DNA from: Flavobacterium lacus
Lineage (GTDB): Bacteria > Bacteroidota > Bacteroidia > Flavobacteriales > Flavobacteriaceae
Direction of reading: 5' to 3'
DNA length: 64,000 nt
NCBI RefSeq assembly: GCF_003268815.1
Contig: NZ_QLSV01000014.1
Coordinates: 50,674-114,673 of the forward strand
Shown: positions 25,919 through 35,632 of the stretch, one piece after another
How positions within the stretch are numbered: the first letter of the stretch is position 1
Layout: every line of letters starts with the position of its first letter
Notes under the pieces: model-generated
The model's database searches: none
What the model was told of the DNA's origin: nothing
What the model saw: the letters and a program-made list of their open reading frames with translations, nothing else
Made by a program: the position numbers and the translations under genes

Positions 25919-27049
25919 CTACTTGATTTTTAACAAACGCTCTGCTGCTTGTAGCAATAGTTCATCATTTTTTGCAAAACAGAAACGGATGCGATTTAAA
26001 TCAGTTTGATCACCATAAAATACCGAAAGCGGAATGGTTGAAACACCAAATTCGGTTACTAATCGTTTGGTAAAATCAACATCCTTTTCATCCGAAATGC
26101 TCTGATAAGATGCGGTTTGAAAATAGGTTCCTTCGCAAGGCAACAAATCAAAAGCAGTTTCTTTCAAAAGATGTTTAAAGAAATTTCTTTTTTCAGAGTA
26201 GAGTTGAGCAACTTCATTCACATCGAAAACAGTTAAGTATTCATTGATGGAAGCCTGAGCCAAACTATTCACGCTAAAAACCAAGTATTGATGTACTTTT
26301 TTGACTTCTTCTAATAAATTTTCAGGAGCGATTAAATAGCCGATTTTCCAACCGGTTAAGTGAAGTGTTTTTCCGAAAGAGGAAACAATCAAACTTCGGT
26401 CTTTTAATTTTTCTCTGGTGTTGATGGAAATGTGTTTGTTTTCAAACGTAATAAATTCATACACTTCATCCGATAAAATCAATAAATCAGGATAATTTTC
26501 AATAATTTTTTCGAGCTGAATGAAATCATTTTCTGTCCAAATTTTTCCGGAAGGATTGTGCGGATTATTCAAAATCAGCATTCTAGTTTTCGTCGATAAA
26601 TGCTGACTAATAGCTTCAAAATTGGGTGAATAATCTTCTTTTAACGCAATCCGAATGGGTTTTGCATTACTCAAAATGATTGGCATTTCATAACAATCAT
26701 AACTCGGATCCAGAATGATGACTTCGTCTTGCGGTTGCACAAAAGCTTGAATAGAGGCAAAAATCGCTTCGGTTGCTCCGGCGGTGATTAAAATTTCGGT
26801 TGACGGATTCACTTTTCGTTGATAATGATCCAAAGTCAATTGAGCAATTTTTTCCAATAGCGGAGGATAACCAGCCATCGGTGCATATTGATGAATGTCG
26901 GTTTTGGCCAATCGAGCTAAAATTTCCGTCATTCGCACATCAATCGGGAAATTAGGAAAACCTTGCGAGAGATTGATGGCTTGATAATCGGTTGCCATTT
27001 TAGACATTACTGTAAAAATACTAGTGCCGATATGCGGAAGTTTAGACAT
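25919..27049 (-). CDS. Pyridoxal-phosphate aminotransferase (methionine aminotransferase type)
   Basis: The 376-residue class I/II aminotransferase has NPHNPSGKIW, ILSDEVYEFITF and the PLP lysine in SFGKTLHLTGWKIGYL. It begins MSKLPHIGTSIFTVMSKMA and resembles the YbdL/KAT branch that uses methionine, Phe or kynurenine with keto acids. The frame is open 31 codons further upstream to 27142, but those residues overlap the neighbouring gene and look noncoding. TATCTTTA at 27064-27071 is a plausible -7 box. Confidence 0.9.
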   Translation of the reverse strand: MSKLPHIGTSIFTVMSKMATDYQAINLSQGFPNFPIDVRMTEILARLAKTDIHQYAPMAGYPPLLEKIAQLTLDHYQRKVNPSTEILITAGATEAIFASIQAFVQPQDEVIILDPSYDCYEMPIILSNAKPIRIALKEDYSPNFEAISQHLSTKTRMLILNNPHNPSGKIWTENDFIQLEKIIENYPDLLILSDEVYEFITFENKHISINTREKLKDRSLIVSSFGKTLHLTGWKIGYLIAPENLLEEVKKVHQYLVFSVNSLAQASINEYLTVFDVNEVAQLYSEKRNFFKHLLKETAFDLLPCEGTYFQTASYQSISDEKDVDFTKRLVTEFGVSTIPLSVFYGDQTDLNRIRFCFAKNDELLLQAAERLLKIK

Positions 27050-27132
27050 AGCTTTGATTTTTGTAAAGATAAAAAAAGCACTTAAATCATTAGTTGGTGA
27101 TTTGTAATAAGAAATTGAAATTTCAAAAATTA

Positions 27133-28332
27133 TTACTGCCAAATACAGTTTTGATTCATAATGATAATACTACGAACATAATTATCGTCTTTGACAATTA
27201 TTTCCACTTTTATCTCATTAGCATACATTGAAATAGTTAATTCTTTTATGTTGTTGACTTTAAAATTATTTAATGCTCTTTGGTTGTTTTCGAGAAACGG
27301 ATGTTTATTAAGAATGATCTCGTTTAATGCTGTAAATGAATTGGGATTGTTTGGTGGAGCAAGCGTTAAGGTGAATCGAACGCATTTTTCATTTGTGGTA
27401 TTGATCGTTTGCATGGCTATTCGGGTTGGCCTTACTTCAATATTGTTTTCTGTTTTTGTTTCAATTTTGGAAGAGTCATCAACCGTTACTTCTTCAAGAA
27501 TTTCCTTGGGAATTAGTAGACTGATTTCCGATCTCGGGATAGCGAGTGTAGCTTCATAACTGACAACTTCATCAATATAATCTGAGGCGTTATAACTTGT
27601 ATGGCTTCTGAAAAAACTCAAAAAATTGTGGTATTCTTTTTTGGAATCTTTGGTTTTGATGTAAATGTCATACAATACACTCGAACAATATTTGTTGGTT
27701 TGTTGGTAAACTTGCTTAACGATATCGGTAAGTAAACCTCTGTCTTTATTCTCGTCAACGGTTATTTTGACTTTGGCTTCTTTACGCAAATCGTTTACCA
27801 GTTGTTGAATGGCGGTTGTTTTTTTGTTGCTTTTGTCTGAGATGTAACGATTAATGAAATCGGCTAAAACCTGTTCTTCTGATAGATTAAAAATCATTAA
27901 ACCCAATTCATATTTCTGTTTGAAGTCATTTGGATTATATTTATTTGTGTCGAAACTACGAAAGTAAGCCAATATTCGAAATTTTTGTTCCATTTGGATA
28001 TTGAACGGCGTAGTAAAATCAGGTTTATCTTTATTTACCACAATTTCTAATCCTGAATTGCCTATTTTGAACTGGTTTAATCTTTTAAAAATCAAACCCA
28101 TACTCATAAAGGAAGCATCGCCTCTCGGATTGGCACTTTGTTGTAGGTCTTTATAGAACACCGCTTGTGTTAGGTTTTTTATCCAAGTATCGTAGTAATT
28201 AAAATCGTTAGGCATTTGTTTGTCAAAACTTTCGGAATATAGATTTTTAAGCGATGGATAATACCTTGGCGTATTTTGAGCCAAAAGCGAGTAGGATAGG
28301 AGTAATAGTGTAATGTATATGATTTTTTTCAT
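27133..28332 (-). CDS. Exported protein of unknown function
   Basis: The 399-residue protein has a clean signal peptide (KKIIYITLLLLSYSLLAQ) and no further membrane helices, so it is probably periplasmic or outer-membrane associated. The sequence is mixed alpha/beta with no motif I recognise. It ends upstream of the aminotransferase gene on the same strand, and the ATG at 28332 follows an AT-rich leader. Confidence 0.75.
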   Translation of the reverse strand: MKKIIYITLLLLSYSLLAQNTPRYYPSLKNLYSESFDKQMPNDFNYYDTWIKNLTQAVFYKDLQQSANPRGDASFMSMGLIFKRLNQFKIGNSGLEIVVNKDKPDFTTPFNIQMEQKFRILAYFRSFDTNKYNPNDFKQKYELGLMIFNLSEEQVLADFINRYISDKSNKKTTAIQQLVNDLRKEAKVKITVDENKDRGLLTDIVKQVYQQTNKYCSSVLYDIYIKTKDSKKEYHNFLSFFRSHTSYNASDYIDEVVSYEATLAIPRSEISLLIPKEILEEVTVDDSSKIETKTENNIEVRPTRIAMQTINTTNEKCVRFTLTLAPPNNPNSFTALNEIILNKHPFLENNQRALNNFKVNNIKELTISMYANEIKVEIIVKDDNYVRSIIIMNQNCIWQ

Positions 28333-28415
28333 TTATTTTTCAGATTTGAATGATCCAAACTCCAAATCAGAGAGGAGAATTGATTTTTTAAAATTAGAAT
28401 TAAAAAACTACAGGA

Positions 28416-28982
28416 TTAAAATTTTTTAACAAAATTTCGTTTTAAAAGCGAATACACCACTGAATCCCAAAACTTGCCATCCCAATATTCATTTTCCAGA
28501 AAATGAGCTTCTTTCACAAAGCCATTTTTTTCTAACACTTTGGCAGAAACATAATTTTCCGGATCAACCACCGCTTCCACAGAATGGAAATTCAGCACAT
28601 TGAATCCATAATCTAAGACGGTATTAATGGCTTCACTCACGATACCTTGACTTTGATATTGCGGCAACAACATATACCCAATTTCCGAACGGTAATTTTC
28701 AGGTTGAATGCGATAATGACCAATAACGCCCAACAATTTCGGATTTCCTTTTAACGTAATTGCCCAATTGATTCCGGTGTTGTTTTCAATTTTTTCGATA
28801 ATCATAGCAATGTGTTCCAATGCCATTTCGGGTGAAGTTACTAATGGTCTTGGAATGAATTTCATCGTTTCCGGATTGCCGCGAAGTTCCATTACTTCGT
28901 TTACATCATCAACAGTAACCGCTCGTAAGAACAAACGCTGGGATTCTAGGATTGGGAAAGGGGCGAAGGAGAGGGTGAGCAT
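28416..28982 (-). CDS. GNAT-family N-acetyltransferase (RimJ/RimL-like)
   Basis: The 188-residue protein has the GNAT pattern: ESQRLFLRAVTVDDVNEVMELR at the N-terminus, GVIGHYRIQPEN, EIGYMLLPQYQSQGIVSEAI (acetyl-CoA binding) and VEAVVDPENYVSAKVLEKNGF. This resembles RimJ/L acetyltransferases acting on protein N-termini or small amines. The ATG at 28982 gives the standard N-terminus; an upstream 12-codon extension is unlikely. It is unrelated in function to its neighbours. Confidence 0.88.
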   Translation of the reverse strand: MLTLSFAPFPILESQRLFLRAVTVDDVNEVMELRGNPETMKFIPRPLVTSPEMALEHIAMIIEKIENNTGINWAITLKGNPKLLGVIGHYRIQPENYRSEIGYMLLPQYQSQGIVSEAINTVLDYGFNVLNFHSVEAVVDPENYVSAKVLEKNGFVKEAHFLENEYWDGKFWDSVVYSLLKRNFVKKF

Positions 28983-29007
28983 TTTGTTTTGTTTTTGTAA
29001 ATATAAA

Positions 29008-29037
29008 AAAAACACCAACCTCTCAGTCAGTGTTTTT
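29008..29037 (-). terminator. Terminator of the mutase operon
   Basis: On the minus strand AAAAACAC (29037-29030) pairs with GTGTTTTT (29015-29008), followed by more T, 19 nt after the large-subunit stop codon. Confidence 0.65.
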
Positions 29038-29055
29038 CACTATATTTTTTAGATA

Positions 29056-31212
29056 TTAATCTTCAAGTAAAACCTCCAAAATACTAATCGCCGCCTCACT
29101 AATTTTCGTCCCAGGACCAAAAACGGCAACTGCTCCGGCATCAAACAAAAATTGGTAGTCTTGGTGCGGAATTACGCCACCTACAATGACCATAATATCT
29201 TCGCGACCGTATTTTTTGAGTTCTTCAATCACTTGTGGCACCAAGGTTTTGTGTCCGGCAGCCAAGGAAGAAACGCCTAAAATATGCACGTCATTTTCCA
29301 CGGCTTGTTTGGCAGCTTCGGCAGGAGTTTGAAAAAGAGGACCAATGTCCACATCAAAACCAACATCGGCATAACCGGTGGCGACTACTTTTGCTCCGCG
29401 ATCATGACCGTCTTGCCCCATTTTCGCAATCATAATCCGCGGGCGACGACCTTCTTTCTTGGCAAAGGCATCGGCTAATAGTTTCGCTTTTTCAAAGCTT
29501 TCGTCGTTTTTAATTTCTTTACTATACACGCCGCTAAAAGTTCTAATTTGTGCTTTATAACGTCCGAAAACGGCTTCTAAGGCATCACTGATTTCGCCTA
29601 GAGTTGCTCGGTTTCGGGCTGCTTCTACGGCTAAAGATAATAAATTTTTATTCTGATGACTATCAGAATCTTTTGAATTTTCCATTCCAGCTTTTGCCGC
29701 TTCCGTCAATTTGGCTAAACTGGCTTTTACTTTTTCCGTATCACGAGACGCTTTTATTTCTGCCAATCGTTCCAATTGTTGTTTGCGAACCATTTGGTTA
29801 TCTACATCCAAAATCATCAACGGATCTTCTTTCTCCAGACGGTATTTGTTTACGCCAACAATAATGTCTTGACTACTGTCAATTCGGGCTTGTTTTCTGG
29901 CGGCTGCTTCTTCAATTCTTAGTTTCGGAATTCCGGCTTCAATGGCTTTCGTCATACCGCCTAATTCTTCCACTTCTTCCATTAAAGCCCAAGCTTTTTG
30001 AGCAATTTCATTTGTCAAACTTTCCACATAATAACTTCCCGCCCAAGGATCAACCGTTTTACAGATTTTCGTTTCTTCTTGTAAAAAGATTTGTGTATTT
30101 CGAGCAATTCGAGCAGAGAAATCGGTCGGCAAAGCAATCGCTTCATCCAATGCATTGGTGTGCAACGATTGTGTTCCGCCAAAGGCAGCTGCAGCTGCTT
30201 CAATACACGTTCGAGCCACATTGTTAAACGGATCTTGTTCGGTTAAACTCCAACCCGAAGTCTGACAATGCGTTCGCAAAGCCAATGATTTTTCATCTTT
30301 CGGATTGAATTGTTTGAGCAATTTTGCCCATAACATTCGACCCGCACGCATTTTGGCAATTTCCATAAAATGATTCATGCCAATCGCCCAGAAAAAAGAT
30401 AGGCGAGGAGCGAAGGTATCAATATCCATTCCGGCAGCTAATCCGGTTCGGATGTATTCTAAACCATCGGCTAACGTGTAAGCTAATTCAATATCAGCAG
30501 TAGCTCCGGCTTCTTGCATGTGGTAACCCGAAATCGAAATAGAATTGAATTTCGGCATATTTTTACTTGAATATTCAAAAATATCGGCAATGATTTTCAT
30601 CGAAGGAGTAGGTGGGTAGATGTACGTATTTCGCACCATAAATTCTTTCAAAATATCATTCTGAATCGTTCCCGAAAGTAAATTCGGAGGCACACCTTGT
30701 TCTTCAGCTGCGACAATATAAAACGCCATAATCGGCAAAACCGCTCCGTTCATAGTCATCGAAACCGACATTTCGCCTAGCGGAATTTGGTCAAATAACA
30801 CTTTCATGTCTTCCACCGAATCGATGGCGACACCGGCTTTTCCCACATCACCCACTACACGTTCGTGATCGGAATCATATCCTCGGTGTGTGGCTAAATC
30901 AAACGCCACTGAAAGTCCTTTTTGACCGGCAGCTAAATTTCTACGGTAAAACGCATTACTTTCTTCGGCCGTTGAAAATCCGGCATATTGACGAACAGTC
31001 CACGGTCGGCGAACATACATTGTGGCATAGGGACCACGAAGATTGGGAGCAAATCCGGCACCAAAATCAAGATGTTCCAAATCTTTCATATCTTCTTTTG
31101 AATAGAGTGATTTGAGTTCGATGTTTTCGGCTGTTAGAAAATTATCAATTTCAGAATTTTCTATTTTCTGACTTTCATTTTCTAATTTTATATGTTGGAT
31201 GTTTTTTCTCAT
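29056..31212 (-). CDS. scpA: Methylmalonyl-CoA mutase, large (catalytic) subunit
   Basis: The enzyme interconverts succinyl-CoA and (R)-methylmalonyl-CoA with adenosylcobalamin. The 718-residue protein has the N-terminal TIM barrel ([48 protein letters not shown]) and a C-terminal cobalamin domain with [11 protein letters not shown], whose His ligates cobalt. The ATG overlaps the stop of the upstream nuclease gene by 4 nt (ATGA). The first 25 nt of its 5' end are part of a direct repeat also found upstream of the nuclease gene. Confidence 0.95.
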   Translation of the reverse strand: MRKNIQHIKLENESQKIENSEIDNFLTAENIELKSLYSKEDMKDLEHLDFGAGFAPNLRGPYATMYVRRPWTVRQYAGFSTAEESNAFYRRNLAAGQKGLSVAFDLATHRGYDSDHERVVGDVGKAGVAIDSVEDMKVLFDQIPLGEMSVSMTMNGAVLPIMAFYIVAAEEQGVPPNLLSGTIQNDILKEFMVRNTYIYPPTPSMKIIADIFEYSSKNMPKFNSISISGYHMQEAGATADIELAYTLADGLEYIRTGLAAGMDIDTFAPRLSFFWAIGMNHFMEIAKMRAGRMLWAKLLKQFNPKDEKSLALRTHCQTSGWSLTEQDPFNNVARTCIEAAAAAFGGTQSLHTNALDEAIALPTDFSARIARNTQIFLQEETKICKTVDPWAGSYYVESLTNEIAQKAWALMEEVEELGGMTKAIEAGIPKLRIEEAAARKQARIDSSQDIIVGVNKYRLEKEDPLMILDVDNQMVRKQQLERLAEIKASRDTEKVKASLAKLTEAAKAGMENSKDSDSHQNKNLLSLAVEAARNRATLGEISDALEAVFGRYKAQIRTFSGVYSKEIKNDESFEKAKLLADAFAKKEGRRPRIMIAKMGQDGHDRGAKVVATGYADVGFDVDIGPLFQTPAEAAKQAVENDVHILGVSSLAAGHKTLVPQVIEELKKYGREDIMVIVGGVIPHQDYQFLFDAGAVAVFGPGTKISEAAISILEVLLED
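31185..31209. repeat. 25-bp direct repeat, copy A
   Basis: This stretch begins ATTTTATATGTTGGATG and ends TTTTTTCT. It is identical to 32294-32318 and covers codons 2-10 of the mutase large subunit. Together the copies bracket the DUF1016 nuclease gene. Confidence 0.9.
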
Positions 31213-32273
31213 GAATTTTCTTTTAAAATTTTTTCAAATTCATTCACAGTAGGTATGTTTTTTTCGTAAATTTTAGGTAATTTTTCAGTGAAGATATATT
31301 CACTTACACCTATTGGTTTGTTTATGTCTTTCAAAGCATATTCTACTTCAATTCCATCTTTACCATTGCATAATAAAATGCCGATCGAAGGGTTTTCGTC
31401 TTCGGTTTTCAGTTTATCGTCAACAGCAGATAAGTAAAAATTTAACTTCCCAGCAAATTCTGGTTCAAATTCTACTGTTTTTAATTCAATAACGATATAG
31501 CATTTTAAAGTAATATGATAGAAGAGTAAATCCAAAGAGTATGATTTTTTGCCTATTTCTATAGGATATTGTCTTCCCACAAAAGCAAAACCTTTTCCAA
31601 GTTCTAATAAAAACTTAGTGATATTTTCGGTTAGCTGTTTTTCTATTTCTAATTCGTGAACTTGTGCTTCTAAAGTTAAAAAATCAAAATTATAAGGATC
31701 TTTTAATAATTGATTGGCTAGTGCTGCTTGATTAGTTTTTAGTGTTTTATCGAAATTATTTATAGATTTTCCTTGTCTTTCAAAGAGGTTTTGTTTCAGT
31801 TGTAAAGCTAAAATTGCTCTACTCCAATTGTTTTTTATTGTTTCATTTATATAAAAACAAGCCTCATCTTTTGTTTTCGTTTTTTCTAATATCAATACAT
31901 GATGTCCCCACGGAATCAAAATCAATTCTTCCAGTCCAATAAGTTGTTGGATTGAATCAAGTAATTCTAGTCCAACAACTTGTTGGACTGAATTTTCAGA
32001 ATAAAATATGTAAAATTTTCTTATATTGAATAGATTTGTTCTTGAAAAGCCTGAAATTCCAGGAAATTCAGACTTAATGTCTTTAGCGAGTTGGTCAATA
32101 TAGTTATTTCTGCCTTCAAGTAATGACTGGTTTTCAAAAATCATTTTACCAATATTCCAATACAGTAAAATCAACTCTTTATTGATAGATAGAGCTGCTT
32201 TTTGCTGAGAACTTAAAATTTGATTTTTAATTTCAACAATTAAATCTTGGTATTTTGAAAACTGTAGATTCAT
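31209..32273 (-). CDS. DUF1016/YhcG-type PDDEXK nuclease domain protein
   Basis: The 354-residue protein has the DUF1016 N-terminal helical domain ([34 protein letters not shown]), a linker with a duplicated [16 protein letters not shown] segment, and the [20 protein letters not shown] block. The C-terminal PDDEXK-like domain has [20 protein letters not shown], where D and ExK are the predicted catalytic residues. The family is linked to DNA processing and defence, and its exact role is unsettled. It interrupts an otherwise metabolic operon and its stop overlaps the large-subunit start by 4 nt. Confidence 0.9.
   Translation of the reverse strand: MNLQFSKYQDLIVEIKNQILSSQQKAALSINKELILLYWNIGKMIFENQSLLEGRNNYIDQLAKDIKSEFPGISGFSRTNLFNIRKFYIFYSENSVQQVVGLELLDSIQQLIGLEELILIPWGHHVLILEKTKTKDEACFYINETIKNNWSRAILALQLKQNLFERQGKSINNFDKTLKTNQAALANQLLKDPYNFDFLTLEAQVHELEIEKQLTENITKFLLELGKGFAFVGRQYPIEIGKKSYSLDLLFYHITLKCYIVIELKTVEFEPEFAGKLNFYLSAVDDKLKTEDENPSIGILLCNGKDGIEVEYALKDINKPIGVSEYIFTEKLPKIYEKNIPTVNEFEKILKENS
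31933..31989 (-). repeat. 36-bp in-frame duplication in the nuclease linker
   Basis: Units at 31933-31953 and 31969-31989 are spaced 36 nt and encode [10 protein letters not shown] and [10 protein letters not shown]. The second unit is itself a near-perfect DNA palindrome (AGTCCAACAACTTGTTGGACT). Confidence 0.75.
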
Positions 32274-32293
32274 TATTCTAATTTCTACCCTTT

Positions 32294-32318
32294 ATTTTAT
32301 ATGTTGGATGTTTTTTCT
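32294..32318. repeat. 25-bp direct repeat, copy B
   Basis: This is identical to 31185-31209 over all 25 positions. It lies in the short gap between the lipoprotein stop (32325) and the nuclease start (32273). Here it does not encode the mutase N-terminus in a usable frame. Confidence 0.9.
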
Positions 32319-32324
32319 TTTTCA

Positions 32325-32969
32325 TCATAAAATGCGTATTTTTTCCAAATAAGGATCAAAATCTACCACAAATGGAGTTTCTAATGTTAATGCAAAACTT
32401 TTTTTATTGAAGCTCACAAAATAAACTTGTTTATGAAACTCAAATTCATTTTTTGGCACAATCACTTTATAAATTGCCTTGAATATCTGAGCTTCTTTTG
32501 TTTCAAAAAATCGAGCCTCTTGTTTATTAAATAGCATTCCTGTTTGAGCATTTACTTGATCGTGACTATACCGAATTTGATTCAATAACATTTGAGCATC
32601 TGCTTTATTAAACTTAAAATATTCAGTAGGAACAAGGCTCAAAATTGAACCTGATGTGGTGTGTTGAAACAAAAATATATCGTGACCGGATTGGTATAGT
32701 TTTGCCAGTCTTTCCTTCTCTATATCAACATTTAAACTATCTTCAGTTTCATCAACGAGTTCAAGGTATTCTGCTTTGGTAAGTTTTTTAAATTCTTTTG
32801 GTAAAAATAATCTGATGCCCTGACTTTCAATAGGGAAAAATTTTCCTTCTAAAGCCGGTTTCTGACTTTCTAAAATTACTTTTTGAGATTCCTTTACAGC
32901 TTCCAAACAAGAAAAAAGTGTAGAAGTGGAAATTAAAAGCACAATTAAGAAATATATTTTTTTATACAT
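32325..32969 (-). CDS. Hypothetical lipoprotein in the mutase operon
   Basis: The protein (214 residues from ATG 32969) has a signal peptide and lipobox ending LFSC, then ESQKVILESQKPALEGKFFP with two similar ESQK words. The remainder is mixed alpha/beta with no known domain. The ATG overlaps the end of the small-subunit gene by 8 nt and is preceded by GAGGAAA; the frame could extend to a TTG at 32978. Its operon position between the mutase subunit genes suggests co-expression, not necessarily a mutase role. Confidence 0.72.
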   Translation of the reverse strand: MYKKIYFLIVLLISTSTLFSCLEAVKESQKVILESQKPALEGKFFPIESQGIRLFLPKEFKKLTKAEYLELVDETEDSLNVDIEKERLAKLYQSGHDIFLFQHTTSGSILSLVPTEYFKFNKADAQMLLNQIRYSHDQVNAQTGMLFNKQEARFFETKEAQIFKAIYKVIVPKNEFEFHKQVYFVSFNKKSFALTLETPFVVDFDPYLEKIRIL

Positions 32970-34323
32970 TTTCCTCAAGTTTTAACCGTTCCTGCTCCAA
33001 TTTTTCCGCCAATCTCCTTTCAATAATTGGTGTTATCAATGTCTTTCTCGGATTGTTTTTTACAAACGGAAATAGTTCCAAGTCATTGGCCATTTTGTCG
33101 TTTTTGTTAGGATATTTATTAGTTCCCAATAAAATTTCTTTTCCGCTATCAAATAAATCTTGCTCTTTTTGAGCACTTTCATCAATTTTTCGCTGAATTG
33201 TTCCTTCAATCAATTGCGTAATCAATCCACCGTTTGCTTCAATGTCTTTGAATAATCCTAGTGCTTTTTCAGCTAATTGTTCCGTTAAACTTTCAATATA
33301 ATAAGCTCCATCTGCCGGATTATGCACTTGATTAAAATAGCTTTCGTGTTTTAAAACCAATAATTGATTCCGTGCAATTCGGTCTCCAAATTCATTGTCT
33401 TTGTGATAAATGGCATCATATGCCAAATTTGAAATACCGTCCGCTCCACCCAAAATCGCACTCATGCATTCGGTGGTGGTGCGAAGCATATTCACATTAT
33501 AATCGTATAAGGTTTTGTTGCGTTTGGTTGGAGTGACAACCATATGGCAATCTACAGAGTGATTGTATTCCTTTGCCAATGTGTTAAAAAGTAATCGCAA
33601 CGCCCTCAATTTTGCAATTTCAAAAAAGTAATTGGTGCCCACTGAAACTTCAAATGTAATGGGCGTCGAAATGTTTTCAATTCGATTAAAATATTCATTC
33701 ACGTGAGCCAGTGAATAAGCCAATTGCTGCACAATATTCGCTCCCGCATTTTGATATAAGTCGGTTTTACAACTTAAAAAAGGAATTTTTAAATCTGAAA
33801 TTAATTTCAGTTCGCTAAAATCTTTTTCTAACGAAGCAAACCAATTTCCGTCTCTGGCCAATTGACCAACCGCATCTTGTAAAATGATGATTTTAAATTG
33901 ATTTTGAGCTGAAAAAGCAACCACTTTTTTGACAAATTCAGCAGAAAGAAATAACAGATTAAAGTAATAAGTCACATTCTCTTTCGGAAGATTCCTCATT
34001 AATTCATCCAAAGAAATCGCTTCAATTTCAACCGTAAACCGAACAGATTCTGCACCTCTTTTCATGGAATCGATCGCTCTTTCATTCGATTTTTTCACAT
34101 CATGAACATAAATGTTTTGGATGATTTTAAATCCATTTGAACCCGATGATTCGTAATTAAAATCACGTTCATCACTGTGATAAAAAGGTTTTACTTTAAT
34201 TCCTTCCGGACTTTCCCAAACTAATGTTTCGTTGTAGTCTGCTCCTTTGAGTTCGAACTGAATTTGCTGTTTCCATTGTTTCGATGAAATTGGTTCAAAC
34301 TCGTTGAATAAATTATCTGCCAT
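32962..34323 (-). CDS. mutA: Methylmalonyl-CoA mutase, small subunit
   Basis: The 453-residue protein matches the mutase barrel (KQWKQQIQFELKGADYNETLVW, MLRTTTECMSAILGGADGIS, RIARNQLLVLKHESYFNQVHNPADGAYYIESLTEQLAEKA) but stops before any cobalamin-binding domain. This fits the non-catalytic small subunit that pairs with the large one; at about 450 residues it is shorter than the roughly 600-residue small subunits of actinobacteria, having lost the degenerate C-terminal domain. It follows the ftsB-like gene by 3 nt. Confidence 0.92.
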   Translation of the reverse strand: MADNLFNEFEPISSKQWKQQIQFELKGADYNETLVWESPEGIKVKPFYHSDERDFNYESSGSNGFKIIQNIYVHDVKKSNERAIDSMKRGAESVRFTVEIEAISLDELMRNLPKENVTYYFNLLFLSAEFVKKVVAFSAQNQFKIIILQDAVGQLARDGNWFASLEKDFSELKLISDLKIPFLSCKTDLYQNAGANIVQQLAYSLAHVNEYFNRIENISTPITFEVSVGTNYFFEIAKLRALRLLFNTLAKEYNHSVDCHMVVTPTKRNKTLYDYNVNMLRTTTECMSAILGGADGISNLAYDAIYHKDNEFGDRIARNQLLVLKHESYFNQVHNPADGAYYIESLTEQLAEKALGLFKDIEANGGLITQLIEGTIQRKIDESAQKEQDLFDSGKEILLGTNKYPNKNDKMANDLELFPFVKNNPRKTLITPIIERRLAEKLEQERLKLEENV

Positions 34324-34326
34324 AGT

Positions 34327-34674
34327 TTATAGCGATTTATTGTTTACTTCTTCCAACATTTCCTCTTCAAATTCAATAATATAAATGTCTTCGCTGTCGC
34401 GTTTCATATAATATTTTTCGCGAGCATATTTTTCAATTTGATCCGGATTGTTGAGTCGTTTAATGTCAAGACAGTCTTTTTTAATTTCGTCTTGATAATA
34501 GTTCTTGTTTGTTTCTAGTTCATCCAGTTCTTTGTTCAAAACCCGATGTTCCAAATAAGAATAATTGTCTAAAAAAAGCATCCACACCGCAAAGAAGATA
34601 AGCACTAAAACATATCGATTTCCGACATATTTAAACCAAGAATATTTTTCTTCTAAGCGTTGAAAAAACTTCAT
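34327..34674 (-). CDS. Septum formation initiator (FtsB/DivIC) family protein
   Basis: The 115-residue bitopic protein has one helix (YVLVLIFFAVWMLFLDNY) followed by a coiled coil (LNKELDELETNKNYYQDEIK) and the family NPDQIEKYAREKYYMKRDSE motif. It should bind FtsL-like and FtsQ-like partners at the division site. It sits between udk and the mutase small subunit with 2-3 nt gaps, an arrangement conserved in flavobacteria. Confidence 0.88.
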   Translation of the reverse strand: MKFFQRLEEKYSWFKYVGNRYVLVLIFFAVWMLFLDNYSYLEHRVLNKELDELETNKNYYQDEIKKDCLDIKRLNNPDQIEKYAREKYYMKRDSEDIYIIEFEEEMLEEVNNKSL

Positions 34675-34676
34675 AA

Positions 34677-35285
34677 TTAAAGAATTCGTTGATTAATTAC
34701 GGCACGAACCACATCAATGGCAACCGTATTATATTTATCATTCGGAATAATAATATCTGCAAAAGCTTTTGTTGGTTCAATAAATTGTTCGTGCATAGGC
34801 TTCAAGGTGTTTTGATATCGATTAATTACTTCATCCATATCTCGATCTCTTTCAGCGATGTCACGTTTTAAACGTCTAATTAAACGTTCATCCGAATCGG
34901 CATGAACATAAATTTTAATATCAAACATGTCGCGAAGTTCAGGATTCGCTAAAATCAAAATTCCTTCCACCAACATCACTTTTCTAGGATGTGTTACAAT
35001 CGTATCATCTGTTCGATTGTGTGTTACAAACGAATAAACGGGTTGCTGAATTACATTATTGACTTTTAATTCCTTCAAGTGAGCGACAAGTAATTCAAAA
35101 TCTATTGCACGCGGATGATCAAAATTAATTTTTGTTCGTTCGTCATAACTCAAATTATTCGTCTCTTTGTAGTACGAATCTTGAGAAATAATTCCAACTT
35201 CGGTTTCCGGAAGTTCATTCATAATCTGATGTACAACCGTCGTTTTTCCACTTCCGGTACCACCTGCAATGCCAATAATCAACAT
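34677..35285 (-). CDS. udk: Uridine kinase
   Basis: The enzyme phosphorylates uridine and cytidine (pyrimidine salvage). The 202 residues carry the P-loop GIAGGTGSGKTT (residues 5-16), the DSYYK substrate motif, FDHPRAIDFELL, and the lid-region arginines in RLIRRLKRDIAERDRD. It is the first gene of the udk-ftsB-mutase operon. Confidence 0.95.
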   Translation of the reverse strand: MLIIGIAGGTGSGKTTVVHQIMNELPETEVGIISQDSYYKETNNLSYDERTKINFDHPRAIDFELLVAHLKELKVNNVIQQPVYSFVTHNRTDDTIVTHPRKVMLVEGILILANPELRDMFDIKIYVHADSDERLIRRLKRDIAERDRDMDEVINRYQNTLKPMHEQFIEPTKAFADIIIPNDKYNTVAIDVVRAVINQRIL

Positions 35286-35363
35286 GTTTTTTTTTGTTTA
35301 TTTAAGTATAACAAAAGTAGAAATTATAATCGCAGAAAAATACTTTTTTGAACTAAAATTTTA

Positions 35364-35561
35364 TTATTCAGAACCATTCTTTTTTTGTTTCTTCCAAATA
35401 AAGTAGAGGATAACCACCACCGCCGGAATCACGATATAAAGCACAACATCACTCGTTTCAGATAAATCAACTTTACCCGTGTCGCTTGGAATCCCACTTG
35501 GTTTTTGAGCAAAAATCAAACCCGAAACAAATACTAAAAATAGGCCTATTATTTTTTTCAT
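35364..35561 (-). CDS. Small exported single-pass membrane protein
   Basis: The 65-residue protein has a signal peptide (KKIIGLFLVFVSGLIFAQ), a short hydrophilic loop (KPSGIPSDTGKVDLSETS) and one C-terminal helix (DVVLYIVIPAVVVILYFIW) with a KKQKK tail. The frame is open to 35702, but that part translates an intergenic repeat, so the ATG at 35561 is the start. No function is known. Confidence 0.72.
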   Translation of the reverse strand: MKKIIGLFLVFVSGLIFAQKPSGIPSDTGKVDLSETSDVVLYIVIPAVVVILYFIWKKQKKNGSE

Positions 35562-35632
35562 CTTTTTTTGTTTACAATTTACAAAATAATAAGCACAAAA
35601 CCAACAAGTTGTTAAACTAAGAATAGGTTTTT

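Noticed and set aside
29235..30227. Several plus-strand ORFs opposite the mutase large-subunit gene
   Set aside because: They are antisense shadows of a strongly coding frame, lack family motifs and have no promoter or start context.
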